36,022 nucleotides of DNA, from the NCBI GenBank assembly GCA_947586855.1, contig CANPXV010000003.1, positions 88,274-124,295 on the forward strand. Reading direction: 5' to 3'. The notes beneath the pieces are model-generated. The model saw nothing but the letters and a program-made list of their open reading frames with translations. It ran no database searches and was not told where the DNA came from. The translations under genes were made by a program, and so were the position numbers. Shown here in pieces: positions 23,198 to 31,531 of the stretch; position 1 is the first letter of the stretch; each line of letters starts with the position of its first letter. The DNA comes from an uncultured Clostridia bacterium (GTDB lineage: Bacteria > Bacillota > Clostridia > Christensenellales > CAG-314).

Positions 23198-25810
23198 ATG
23201 TTAGACAAAACCTACAACCCTGCCGCTTTCGAGCAGGACCTGTACAACTTCTGGATGCAGCAAGGCTACTTCACGCCCAAGGCAGAGGTAGGCAAACCCT
23301 ATTTTTCCATCGTATCGCCGCCGCCCAACATCACGGGGCAGCTGCACATCGGGCACGGGCTGGACAATGCGATAATGGACACCATTGTGCGCTTCAAGCG
23401 GATGCAAGGCTTCAACACGTTGTGGCTGCCCGGCACCGACCACGCCAGCATCGCCACGGAGGTAAAGATAGTAGAGCAGCTCAAAAGCGAAGGTGTCGAC
23501 AAGCGAGACCTCGGCCGAGAGGGCTTTTTGCAGAGGGCGTGGCAGTGGAAGGAGCAATACGGCGGCAGGATAGTAGAGCAGCTCAAAAAGCTCAGTTCCA
23601 GCTGCGATTGGAGCCGCCTTGCCTTTACCATGGACGACAAATGCAGCGAGGCGGTGCGCAAGCAATTTGTATCGATGTACAAAAAGGGCCTCATCTACCG
23701 TGGCAACAGGATTATCAATTGGTGCCCCGTGTGCAAAACGGCGCTTTCCGATGCGGAAGTGGACTACGCCGAGCAGGACGGCCACTTCTGGCACTACGGA
23801 TACACCACGCCGGACGGCAAAACCACCGTCACATTTGCCACCACCCGCCCGGAGACTATGCTGGGCGACACGGCCGTTGCCGTCAACCCCAACGACCCCC
23901 GCTACACGCACCTGGTGGGCAAAACGGTGATAGTGCCCTTTGTCAACCGAGAGATCCCCGTCATCGCCGACGAATATGTGGATATGCAGTTTGGCACGGG
24001 CGTGGTCAAGATCACCCCCGCCCACGACCCCAACGACTTCGAGGTGGGCGTCCGCCACAATCTGCCCGTGATACGTGTGATGAACGACGACGGCACCATG
24101 AACGAAAACGCCGGCGAATTTGCCGGTCTGGACCGCTACGAGGCTCGCAAACGCATTGTGGCCCGCCTCAAAGAGATGGGCATTTTGCAAAAAGTGGAGC
24201 CGCACAAGCACAATGTGGGCAGCTGCTATCGTTGCCACACGACCGTCGAGCCGATAGTGTCCCGTCAGTGGTTTGTGCGCATGCAGCCCTTGGCGCAGCC
24301 CGCCATCGATGCGGTGCGTGAGGGCAAGATCACCTTCCACCCCGAGCGTTTTGCCAAAACCTACTTCAATTGGATGGAAAACATCAAGGATTGGTGCATT
24401 TCTCGTCAGCTGTGGTGGGGGCATCGCATCCCCGTGTGGTATTGCGACGACTGCGGTGCGGAGATCTGCGAGGAAACCGACCCCACAGTCTGCCCCAAGT
24501 GCGGCAGCAAGCACATCCATCAGGACGAGGACGTGCTGGACACCTGGTTTTCCAGCGCATTGTGGCCCTTTTCCACGTTGGGCTACTACCGCAACAGCGA
24601 CGATTTCAAGGCGTTTTATCCCACAAGCGTGCTGTCCTGCGGCTACGACATCATATTCTTCTGGGTGGCCCGCATGATTTTCAGCTCTCTGTACGCCACG
24701 GGACAGGTGCCCTTCCGCCATGTGCTGATGCACGGCATCGTGCGAGACGAGCAGGGACGCAAGATGAGCAAATCCTTGGGCAATGGCGTGGACCCTGTTG
24801 AGTTTATCGACAAGTACGGCGCCGACACCTTGCGTTTTGCCCTGATAAACGGCGTGGCCAACGGCTCGGATATCCGTTTTGCCCCCGACAAAATCGAGGG
24901 CACCCGCAACTTTATGAACAAGGTGTGGAACGCCAGCCGCTTTGTGCTGATGAATGCCGAGGGCAAGAGCCTTGTGCCGCTTGCCGAGTGCAGATTGTCA
25001 TTGGCCGACAAGTGGATACTCACCCGCCTCAACAACGTGGTGGGGCAGGTGACTGACCTGTTGGAAAAATACGAGCTGGGCATGGCCGCAGGCGCCCTGT
25101 ACGACTTTGTGTGGAGCGAATTTTGCGATTGGTACATCGAGTTTACCAAGCCCGTGCTGTACGGCACCGACGAGATCGCCCGCCGAGACGCCATCAGCGT
25201 ACTGTGCTTTGTGCTGGACGCCATTCTCAAATTGTTGCACCCCTTTGCCCCCTGTATAACCGAGCAAATCTACCGATCCACGCCCAACTGCGGCCCCAGC
25301 ATAATGGTGCAGCCCTTCCCCAAGACGTCCGATGTGCCCTGCTTTGACAACGAGGCCGAGCTGGTGGAGGAGTTGAAGGAGCTTGTCACCAAGATCCGCA
25401 ACATACGCAACCTCTACAACGTTGCGCCAAGCAAGCGCATCAGGCTGTACGTGCAGGCCTCCGACGAGCGTATCCGCAGCTGCGACGTGTACCTCAGCAA
25501 GCTGTGCAACCTCGAAGAAGTGCTGTTTGCCGCCCCCTCTCCCGCCGAAAAGACCGTCAAGGCCGTGGGTACCGCCGCCACATGCGAGGTGCCGCTGGGG
25601 GATTTGGTGGACTTCGAAAAGGAGACCGAACGCCTCACCAAGGAGTTGGACAACGTTTTGGGCGAGATCGCCCGTGCCGAGGGCAAACTCAATAACGCCG
25701 GCTTTGTGGCCAAGGCGCCCGCCCAACTTGTGGAAAACGAACGTGCCAAGCTGGCCAAACTGCGTGATCTGGAACAGCAGCTGCGCTCTCGATTGGCCGA
25801 GCTGAAATAG
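23198..25810 (+). CDS. valS: Valyl-tRNA synthetase
   Basis: This class Ia aminoacyl-tRNA synthetase charges tRNA-Val. The 870-residue protein has the HIGH signature His50-His53 in PPPNITGQLHIGHGLD, a CP1 editing domain (about residues 190-330, with TTRPETMLGDTAVAV), a zinc-finger-like cluster (CDDCGAEIC...CPKCG), the KMSKS loop at Lys522-Ser526, the anticodon-binding helical domain and the C-terminal coiled-coil arm (EKETERLTKELDNV...). ATG 23198 has AAAGGGAG just upstream; a longer in-frame start would lie close behind the T-box terminator and add 46 low-complexity residues. It is controlled by the T-box leader upstream. A small hairpin (GTGCAC arms near 25862) follows, without a clear terminator. 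Confidence 0.97.
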   Translation: MLDKTYNPAAFEQDLYNFWMQQGYFTPKAEVGKPYFSIVSPPPNITGQLHIGHGLDNAIMDTIVRFKRMQGFNTLWLPGTDHASIATEVKIVEQLKSEGVDKRDLGREGFLQRAWQWKEQYGGRIVEQLKKLSSSCDWSRLAFTMDDKCSEAVRKQFVSMYKKGLIYRGNRIINWCPVCKTALSDAEVDYAEQDGHFWHYGYTTPDGKTTVTFATTRPETMLGDTAVAVNPNDPRYTHLVGKTVIVPFVNREIPVIADEYVDMQFGTGVVKITPAHDPNDFEVGVRHNLPVIRVMNDDGTMNENAGEFAGLDRYEARKRIVARLKEMGILQKVEPHKHNVGSCYRCHTTVEPIVSRQWFVRMQPLAQPAIDAVREGKITFHPERFAKTYFNWMENIKDWCISRQLWWGHRIPVWYCDDCGAEICEETDPTVCPKCGSKHIHQDEDVLDTWFSSALWPFSTLGYYRNSDDFKAFYPTSVLSCGYDIIFFWVARMIFSSLYATGQVPFRHVLMHGIVRDEQGRKMSKSLGNGVDPVEFIDKYGADTLRFALINGVANGSDIRFAPDKIEGTRNFMNKVWNASRFVLMNAEGKSLVPLAECRLSLADKWILTRLNNVVGQVTDLLEKYELGMAAGALYDFVWSEFCDWYIEFTKPVLYGTDEIARRDAISVLCFVLDAILKLLHPFAPCITEQIYRSTPNCGPSIMVQPFPKTSDVPCFDNEAELVEELKELVTKIRNIRNLYNVAPSKRIRLYVQASDERIRSCDVYLSKLCNLEEVLFAAPSPAEKTVKAVGTAATCEVPLGDLVDFEKETERLTKELDNVLGEIARAEGKLNNAGFVAKAPAQLVENERAKLAKLRDLEQQLRSRLAELK

Positions 25811-25901
25811 CCGCTATCGCAAGCACGGTATATTTTGCGCAAAAGCGGTGCACACTTGTGGTGCACGGCGGCTTGGCGCAGGGAGATTTTTCCCCGTGGT
25901 C

Positions 25902-25933
25902 TGTAACAATCGTTACAGGCTGTTACATATACT
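25902..25933. promoter_or_regulatory. Operator-like TGTAACA palindromes at a putative mazF promoter
   Basis: TGTAAC (25902-25907) and GTTACA (25912-25917) are inverted arms around AATC. A further TGTTACA at 25921-25927 abuts a -10-like TATACT at 25928-25933. No good -35 is visible, as expected if the palindromes are activator or repressor sites. The regulator is not identified; MazF autoregulation normally needs an antitoxin, which is not seen here. Confidence 0.45.
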
Positions 25934-26001
25934 GACAGTGGAGCAGGTTGATATCTGCCGCACGTCAGAGGAAGTGCGCCGTCTACACAAGGAGCGCAAC
26001 A

Positions 26002-26346
26002 TTGATCAAACGAGGAGAAATCTACTACGCCGACCTCAATCCCGTCGTGGGCAGCGAGCAGGGCGGCATACGCCCGATAGTGGTGCTGCAAAACGACGTA
26101 GGCAACAAATACAGTCCGACAGTGATTGCCGCGGCAACAACGTCCCGACTGACCAAAGCCAAATTGCCCACGCACATCGAGCTGAGCAGCGGCAGCACGC
26201 CCATGCCCAAAGACTCGGTTGTGCTGTTGGAGCAGATACGCACAATAGACAAAAGCAGAATAAAAGAAAAAATCGGCGAGCTTCCTCCCGACATCATGCA
26301 GCAGATAAATGACGCATTGCTTTTGAGCTTGGGCTTTTACGGTTAA
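26002..26346 (+). CDS. MazF/NdoA-type endoribonuclease toxin without visible antitoxin
   Basis: This 114-residue protein is of the MazF/PemK family, a sequence-specific mRNA interferase. It closely follows the B. subtilis NdoA pattern: KRGEIYYADLNPVVGSEQGG, then RPIVVLQND with catalytic-type Arg24, a Thr at 47, KAKLPTHIEL, and KDSVVLLEQIRTIDK. The TTG at 26002 is chosen because AAGGAG lies seven bases upstream and the N-terminus IKRGEIYYADL is then canonical. No antitoxin gene of the EndoAI/MazE ribbon-helix-helix type is found in the 191 nt upstream or just downstream. A terminator overlaps its 3' end. The toxin could be solitary, with an unlinked antitoxin. Confidence 0.92.
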   Translation: MIKRGEIYYADLNPVVGSEQGGIRPIVVLQNDVGNKYSPTVIAAATTSRLTKAKLPTHIELSSGSTPMPKDSVVLLEQIRTIDKSRIKEKIGELPPDIMQQINDALLLSLGFYG

Positions 26347-26368
26347 TCCGTCCCAAGCTCAAATTTTT
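26322..26368 (+). terminator. Terminator overlapping the mazF stop codon
   Basis: TTTGAGCTTGGG (26322-26333) pairs perfectly with CCCAAGCTCAAA (26352-26363), and ACGG/CCGT can close further inside the loop. T residues follow to 26368. Confidence 0.85.
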
Positions 26369-26386
26369 GTCTAATTGTGTCAGATT

Positions 26387-26433
26387 TTGGCGAAATATAG
26401 AATACTATCACACACATAGTATCGAAATATGGC
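26387..26433. repeat. AT-rich palindromic dispersed repeat, diverged copy 3
   Basis: GGCGAAATATAGAATACTAT and ATAGTATCGAAATATGGC are inverted arms around CACACAC. The core ATACTAT and its flanks match copies 1 and 2. It lies 19 bases after the mazF terminator. The rest of the 309-nt gap to 26655 shows nothing recognisable. Confidence 0.6.
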
Positions 26434-26655
26434 ATAGAAATATCACAAAAACATTGCAAATATGATAAAAGCGTCCCATTGCGGGCGCAATTTTATTTGA
26501 TGTCGATTTTGTTTCCACTGCGGTGGCAATTCGTAAATATGGCTTTGCGATGATGAAAAATAAGTTTGCAAAACTGTTTGCAGCAGTGCAGTATCCGTTT
26601 GTAAACGTGTCGAAATCGTCAAAAATTTACTTCAACAATTGCCCCAAACGGCATA

Positions 26656-27132
26656 TCACATTCGGTGAGAATTTTCTTCAACTTGCTCCGTCGGCAAGGC
26701 GTCTGCCCTCTTTTGCATGCGAAATTTGTGCACGGCAATGCAGCACACCACAAAAGCGGCAACATACGCCGCAAGGGCCGCCACGTACAAGATGTTGAGC
26801 AGCGGCATGTTTGCCGACAGCGCAAAGTTAAATATTTCTTGTGCGGCAAATATGGGCAGCCCCACGCACAGCACCACAAGGGAGGCAACGGTGCAGCCAA
26901 ATTTTTTCTTCGAGGCAAACAGGCAAATATCCGTCACCGCCAGCGCAACGGTCAGCAGTATCCCCGGTATCCCGGTAATAACCAGCGTCAGCGCAATGGC
27001 GATTGCCAGTCCCAACTCGTTCTCGTCGGTCTGATTGTTTGTTTGCAGCAACATCCACAGCGCCGCAAACATCGCCACGGACAGCACAGTCAGCACCGTC
27101 ATCAAAATCTTCAATGTCGTCAGCCACTTCAC
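26656..27132 (-). CDS. Small four-helix membrane protein
   Basis: This 158-residue protein has four hydrophobic segments (about residues 5-28, 42-68, 78-98 and 112-135) and a short charged tail. No motif is recognised; the pattern resembles small Clostridial membrane proteins of unknown role. The start is GTG 27132 with AAGGAG eight bases upstream. It is the only - strand gene between the lipoprotein region and groEL, and stands alone opposite lgt. The 414-nt divergent gap (27133-27546) holds the lgt promoter; no clear - strand promoter is visible. Confidence 0.7.
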   Translation of the reverse strand: MKWLTTLKILMTVLTVLSVAMFAALWMLLQTNNQTDENELGLAIAIALTLVITGIPGILLTVALAVTDICLFASKKKFGCTVASLVVLCVGLPIFAAQEIFNFALSANMPLLNILYVAALAAYVAAFVVCCIAVHKFRMQKRADALPTEQVEENSHRM

Positions 27133-27415
27133 AGATTATACTCCTTACCGTTCCCAATCGGGTAGCGCCGAGTTTGGTCCCAAGCGTAGTGCATTTGCAT
27201 TATTTTTCACTATCATTTTAGCACACCGATTTCTCCGTTGCAATACCGATGTCATTTTTTTTGTCGATTTTCCGTCGTCCTTTGTCGATATTGCCAATAT
27301 CGCCTTTTTGCCGCCATCTCCCATTTTTTTTTCGCCCTCGCCTCTGTTACTTTGTGGTATATTTTGGCGAAATATCCCCTTTTCAAAAGGTTCGCCCCAC
27401 ATTGGACGTATTTGT

Positions 27416-27444
27416 TTGACAGTCGCTCGCAAAAATACTATAAT
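27416..27444 (+). promoter_or_regulatory. Consensus sigma-A promoter of lgt
   Basis: TTGACA (27416-27421), 17-nt spacer, TATAAT (27439-27444): both hexamers are perfect. The start point near 27451 gives a leader of about 95 nt, in which CTTGCGGCAG occurs twice (near 27478 and 27499). Confidence 0.9.
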
Positions 27445-27546
27445 TATACTAAATTTTTATACTTCAAAGCGACCGCCCTTGCGGCAGACATCAAGCCCCT
27501 TGCGGCAGGCGATTGGAGCAAGTTTCACAAAAGGAGAGTTATTCGT

Positions 27547-29193
27547 TTGACAAATCTTCTTTGCGCAGTCAAAGTGTGGCACGATATGAAATTCGGTTTC
27601 GGCGCAGGCGACAACGGCAATCCCGCCCTGTGGCTGTTCGATTTCCCCGTGTATGTGTACGCCCTGTGTATAGTTGGGGGCATGTGCGTGGCAATATTGG
27701 TTAGCGCACTCTATTTCAAAAAGCGTGGCTACGACCCCTACGACATCACGATATATGCGTTGGTGCTTATCCCGTGCGGCGTAGTGGGCGCAAGATTGTA
27801 TGTGTACATCTTCCCGTGGGAGGGTCGCCTGCTGGATTGGTCCACGATCTGGAACATTCGAGACGGCGGCTTGGGCATTTACGGCGGCGTAATCATGGGA
27901 TACGTGTCGGCGTGGGTGCTTTCCAGGGTCAAAAAGCAGGATTTCCGCATAGTTACGGACAGCATTTTGCCCGGCGTCATGATAGCGCAAAGCATGGGAC
28001 GCTGGGGCAACTTTGCCAATCAGGAGGCCTACGGCAACCTCATCACGGCCAGCTACGACGCCCTGCCCCATGCGCAAAGCGGCATATTTTCCCGTTTCAA
28101 CGGCTATGCGGTGTGGATAGACCACAGCTGGTACGCCCCCATCAGCGAGGGTGGCAGTCACGGCTGGTATCAGGCCACCTTCTTTTATGAGTCGGTTTGC
28201 ACGTTGGTGGGATTTCTCATCTGCGTGTTGGTGCTCACCCGCAGCAAGCGTTATCGTTTGGGGTGGTGCACGGCGTTTTACGGCATCTACTACGGCATTG
28301 TGCGCCTCATCATCGAGCAAATGCGCACCGACAGCCTGTACTTGTACATCGGCGCCACGCAAACCAACATCAAGATCAGCCAATTGGTATCGGTGTTTAC
28401 CATCTGCTTGGGCGTGATTTTGCTCACCCAAGTCTACCGCAAGGAGCTGCACGCTCTCTACAAGCGCTTTTTCCGCTCCGACTACGACGAAATGCGCAAA
28501 TCCCGTTGGATACTGTTGGCGCTGTCCATAGTGCTGTTTGGCACGGGCGTTGCGATGTTTGTGCTCAGCGGCATGGCGGAGCATGGCCAAGCGGAGTTTA
28601 TTCTCGGTTTCTTCCTCACGGTGGCTGCGGCGTACAGTGCGCTTGGCGTGTGGTCGCTGTTCGACAGGCTCAGATTGTACTGTCCCAAGTGCGGCCAATG
28701 TCACGTCCCGTCGCAGCAGTGGCAGTCGGATAGGGAGCGCTATTTTGTGGCCTTTGTGTGCTATACAACGGTCACTGCACTGCTGGTGGGATTTGGCCTG
28801 TTCAGCCTCATCAAGTGGGGCATTGTGGACGGCATTGCCAATGGCATAGTGCTGTTTGTGGTGTGCATTGCCACTGCGGCGGCCTTTATCGTGCTCAAAG
28901 ACGTGCCGCTGTTCCGATCCCTGTCGCAGGTGGCCAAGACGGACGACTCCACCCACAGCACCTCGGTGCATGCCGTGTGCGAGTGCGGCAACGAGTACGA
29001 TGTCAAGCTCAACAAGTTTTTGTTGTTTGTTTTTCCGCCCAAGGTCTACCGAGACTACGGTGTATCCCATCTCAAACCCTATGTCGACCCCATCAAGGAA
29101 CAAAAACGCCAAGCCAAGCTGGCCAAAGCGGCGGCGCAAACGTCGTCGGATGCGGATAGCGACGGCGGCAGCGACGATTCTCAACAAAAATAG
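27547..29193 (+). CDS. lgt: Prolipoprotein diacylglyceryl transferase with C-terminal membrane/zinc-ribbon extension
   Basis: Lgt transfers diacylglycerol to the lipobox cysteine of prelipoproteins. Residues of about 1-300 are a full Lgt: FDFPVYVYALCIVGG, ARLYVYIFPW, GGLGIYGGVIMGY and the signature GRWGNFANQEAYG, then the C-terminal helices with GIYYGIVRLIIEQMRTD. The protein is 548 residues, nearly double the usual length. The extra 240 residues hold about four more helices, a CPKCGQC motif, a later CECG that could complete a zinc site, and a basic then acidic tail. TTG 27547 is chosen because AAGGAG lies about ten bases upstream; the ATG at 27586 has no ribosome site. Confidence 0.93.
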   Translation: MTNLLCAVKVWHDMKFGFGAGDNGNPALWLFDFPVYVYALCIVGGMCVAILVSALYFKKRGYDPYDITIYALVLIPCGVVGARLYVYIFPWEGRLLDWSTIWNIRDGGLGIYGGVIMGYVSAWVLSRVKKQDFRIVTDSILPGVMIAQSMGRWGNFANQEAYGNLITASYDALPHAQSGIFSRFNGYAVWIDHSWYAPISEGGSHGWYQATFFYESVCTLVGFLICVLVLTRSKRYRLGWCTAFYGIYYGIVRLIIEQMRTDSLYLYIGATQTNIKISQLVSVFTICLGVILLTQVYRKELHALYKRFFRSDYDEMRKSRWILLALSIVLFGTGVAMFVLSGMAEHGQAEFILGFFLTVAAAYSALGVWSLFDRLRLYCPKCGQCHVPSQQWQSDRERYFVAFVCYTTVTALLVGFGLFSLIKWGIVDGIANGIVLFVVCIATAAAFIVLKDVPLFRSLSQVAKTDDSTHSTSVHAVCECGNEYDVKLNKFLLFVFPPKVYRDYGVSHLKPYVDPIKEQKRQAKLAKAAAQTSSDADSDGGSDDSQQK

Positions 29194-29204
29194 AGGCAAA
29201 AACC

Positions 29205-30644
29205 ATGCGTAATCTCACACTTCTGACGGATTTTTACGAGTTGACAATGATGTACGGCTATTTCCGCAAGGGCAAGACGCAGCAGATCGCCACCTTCGAT
29301 TTGTTTTTCCGCCCCTTTGACGAAAGCAACTTTTGCATAGCGGCAGGGTTGCAGCAAGCCGTGGAGTATCTGCAAAATCTGCATTTTGACGCCGAGGACA
29401 TCGATTATCTGCGCTCCACGCAGGCCTTTGACGAAGATTTTTTGCGCAGTTTGCAAGATTTTCGGTTTACGGGCAGCGTGCGGGCCATGCCGGAGGGCAC
29501 AGTGGTGTTTCCCTACGAGCCGCTGATGATCGTCACCGCCCCTATCAGTCAGGCGCAGCTTGTGGAGGCGGCTCTGCTCAACATCATCAACCACCAGACG
29601 CTCATCGCCACCAAGGCACGCAGGGTGTGTCATGCTGCGGCGCCGGCAAGCGTGTTGGAGTTCGGTCTCCGTCGCGCGCAAGGTCCCGATGCGGCGGTGT
29701 ACGGCGCCCGTGCGGCGGTGATAGGCGGTTGCAGCTCCACCAGCAACGTGTTGTGTGCGCAGATGTTCGGCCTGCCCCCCAAGGGCACCCATGCTCACAG
29801 TTGGGTGATGTCCTTCCCCACCGAGTTGGAGGCTTTCAAGGCCTATGCGGACACCTACCCCGACAACTGCCTGCTGCTTGTGGATACCTACGACACCCTC
29901 AACAGCGGCGTACCCAACGCCATCAAAACCTTCGATTACCTCACTGCCAAGGGTCACAAGCCCGTGGGCATACGTCTGGATAGCGGCGACTTGGCCTACC
30001 TCAGCAAGGAGGCCCGCAAGATGTTGGACGCCGCAGGCTACCCCGACGCCAAAATTTTTGCCAGCTCGGATATAGACGAATATGTGCTGTCCAGCCTCAA
30101 ACAGCAGGACGCAAAGATAGATATCTACGGTGTGGGCACCAAGCTCATCACCAGCAACAACACGCCCAGCCTCGGCGGAGTGTACAAGCTGTGCAATCTG
30201 TGCGTGGACGGCCGCGATTATCCCCGCATGAAGATAAGCGACAACCCCGTCAAGGTAACAAATCCGGGCGTCAAAACGGTTTTTCGGCTGTTTGACAACG
30301 TCACACACAAGGCCATTGCCGACGTGATAGCCCTCAAAGGGGAAACTATCGACCCGTCGCAGCCCCTCACCATCACCCACCCCTTGGAGCGGTGGAAAAC
30401 CAAAGTCATCACCGATTTTTACGTAGAGGAGCTGTATGTGGACGCCATTGTCGATGGCAAAGTGGTGCTGGCCGAGCAGAGCGTCTACCAATTGCAGCAG
30501 GCTTGCAAGCGCAGTCTGGACGGCTTTTGGGAGGAGTACAAGCGCACGGATAACCCTCACGAATACAAGGTGGACCTGTCGGACAAGCTGTACAGGCTAA
30601 AACAGACCCTCATCGAGCAGGAGCGCAACACGGTGGCAAAATGA
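29205..30644 (+). CDS. pncB: Nicotinate phosphoribosyltransferase
   Basis: This enzyme makes nicotinate mononucleotide from nicotinate and PRPP in NAD salvage. The 479-residue protein starts LLTDFYELTMMYGYF and contains the family signatures GGCSSTSNVL, GTHAHSWVMSF, DTYDTL, IRLDSGDLAYLS, FASSDIDEY and YGVGTKLITS. The ATG follows the lgt stop by 11 nt with AGAGGC between, so the two genes are on one mRNA. The stop overlaps the next start as ATGA at 30641-30644. Confidence 0.96.
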   Translation: MRNLTLLTDFYELTMMYGYFRKGKTQQIATFDLFFRPFDESNFCIAAGLQQAVEYLQNLHFDAEDIDYLRSTQAFDEDFLRSLQDFRFTGSVRAMPEGTVVFPYEPLMIVTAPISQAQLVEAALLNIINHQTLIATKARRVCHAAAPASVLEFGLRRAQGPDAAVYGARAAVIGGCSSTSNVLCAQMFGLPPKGTHAHSWVMSFPTELEAFKAYADTYPDNCLLLVDTYDTLNSGVPNAIKTFDYLTAKGHKPVGIRLDSGDLAYLSKEARKMLDAAGYPDAKIFASSDIDEYVLSSLKQQDAKIDIYGVGTKLITSNNTPSLGGVYKLCNLCVDGRDYPRMKISDNPVKVTNPGVKTVFRLFDNVTHKAIADVIALKGETIDPSQPLTITHPLERWKTKVITDFYVEELYVDAIVDGKVVLAEQSVYQLQQACKRSLDGFWEEYKRTDNPHEYKVDLSDKLYRLKQTLIEQERNTVAK

Positions 30645-31459
30645 ATTTCAAAAAAGTTTTTCGGGGTTACGACCCCGACGAGGTAGACAAGTACATATCC
30701 GACACCGCCGCCAAGGAGCAGCAGCTTCGCACCTCCCAAAAGGAGCGTATCGACGAGCTTTCGGACGAAAACTATGCCCTCCGCCAGCAGGTAAAGCAGT
30801 ACCAGACGGACGAGCAGGCCATTTCCAAGTCGCTGATCGCCTCGCAGCACCTTGCGCAGGAGTTGAAGTTCGACGCCGAACGCTACTCCGACCTGGTGCT
30901 AAGCCGAGCCAAAATCTTTTATGCCACGTGGCGAGCCTATGCCAAAACGTTGGTTGCGGCCCTTTCGGAAGAGGAAGTGCGGCAGTTCAACGAGCTACGC
31001 CGCAAGTTGGAGGGTATCATCAACGCCTACGAGGGCAAGGATGTCGCCCGAGAAATGGAAGAGCGAGACGCTCAAAACGCCGTTGCAGCCAATGCAGCAA
31101 GTGCGCCAAGTGCCCCAAATGAGGCAGTAAATGCGCCAAATGCGGCTCAAACTGTCCCAACTGCGGCCCCGACTCAACCTGTCGATGTAGCCGACAGCGC
31201 CCCCGATGCCGCCCCGTCCCGCCCCGACCCCCTCGGCGAAACGCCCGACCCTGCGCTATCGGAGGAGGAAAAGTGGCGTCAGGCCCGACAAGTGGTGGAC
31301 GTCACCCCCAGCGAGGCCACCATGCGCATCTACGCCAACCCCATCTCCAAGGTGGAGCAGGCGTCCGGCCAGGTGATAGACCTGCGAGAGCTGACAAAAA
31401 CGGATATGTCGTTAGAGGACCTTTGTGCCGAGCTGGGCCTCATCGTCAAAAAAGACTGA
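30641..31459 (+). CDS. DivIVA-domain protein
   Basis: This 272-residue protein has an N-terminal DivIVA/GpsB-type segment NFKKVFRGYDPDEVDKYI followed by a coiled coil to about residue 125 (ending ...DAERYSDLVLSRAKIFYATW). Residues of about 145-210 are an Ala/Pro/Asn/Thr-rich, probably disordered linker. A conserved-looking C-terminal piece follows (RQARQVVDVTPSEATMRIYAN...). DivIVA-family proteins bind curved membrane and organise division or polar growth; which role applies here is unknown. Translation is coupled to pncB by a four-base overlap. A GC-rich inverted repeat (GGCCGC/GCGGCC) follows without a T-run. Confidence 0.85.
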   Translation: MNFKKVFRGYDPDEVDKYISDTAAKEQQLRTSQKERIDELSDENYALRQQVKQYQTDEQAISKSLIASQHLAQELKFDAERYSDLVLSRAKIFYATWRAYAKTLVAALSEEEVRQFNELRRKLEGIINAYEGKDVAREMEERDAQNAVAANAASAPSAPNEAVNAPNAAQTVPTAAPTQPVDVADSAPDAAPSRPDPLGETPDPALSEEEKWRQARQVVDVTPSEATMRIYANPISKVEQASGQVIDLRELTKTDMSLEDLCAELGLIVKKD

Positions 31460-31531
31460 TTTTTCGGGGCAAAAGGCCGCCCTTCGTTTGCGATTGCGGC
31501 CCCAAGCCCCTGCACAATATTGTAATCACCT

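Noticed and set aside
25848-26312. A frame overlapping mazF as a possible antitoxin
   Set aside because: Most of it runs out of frame through the toxin gene and gives an Arg-rich shadow; the upstream 50 residues do not resemble MazE/EndoAI.
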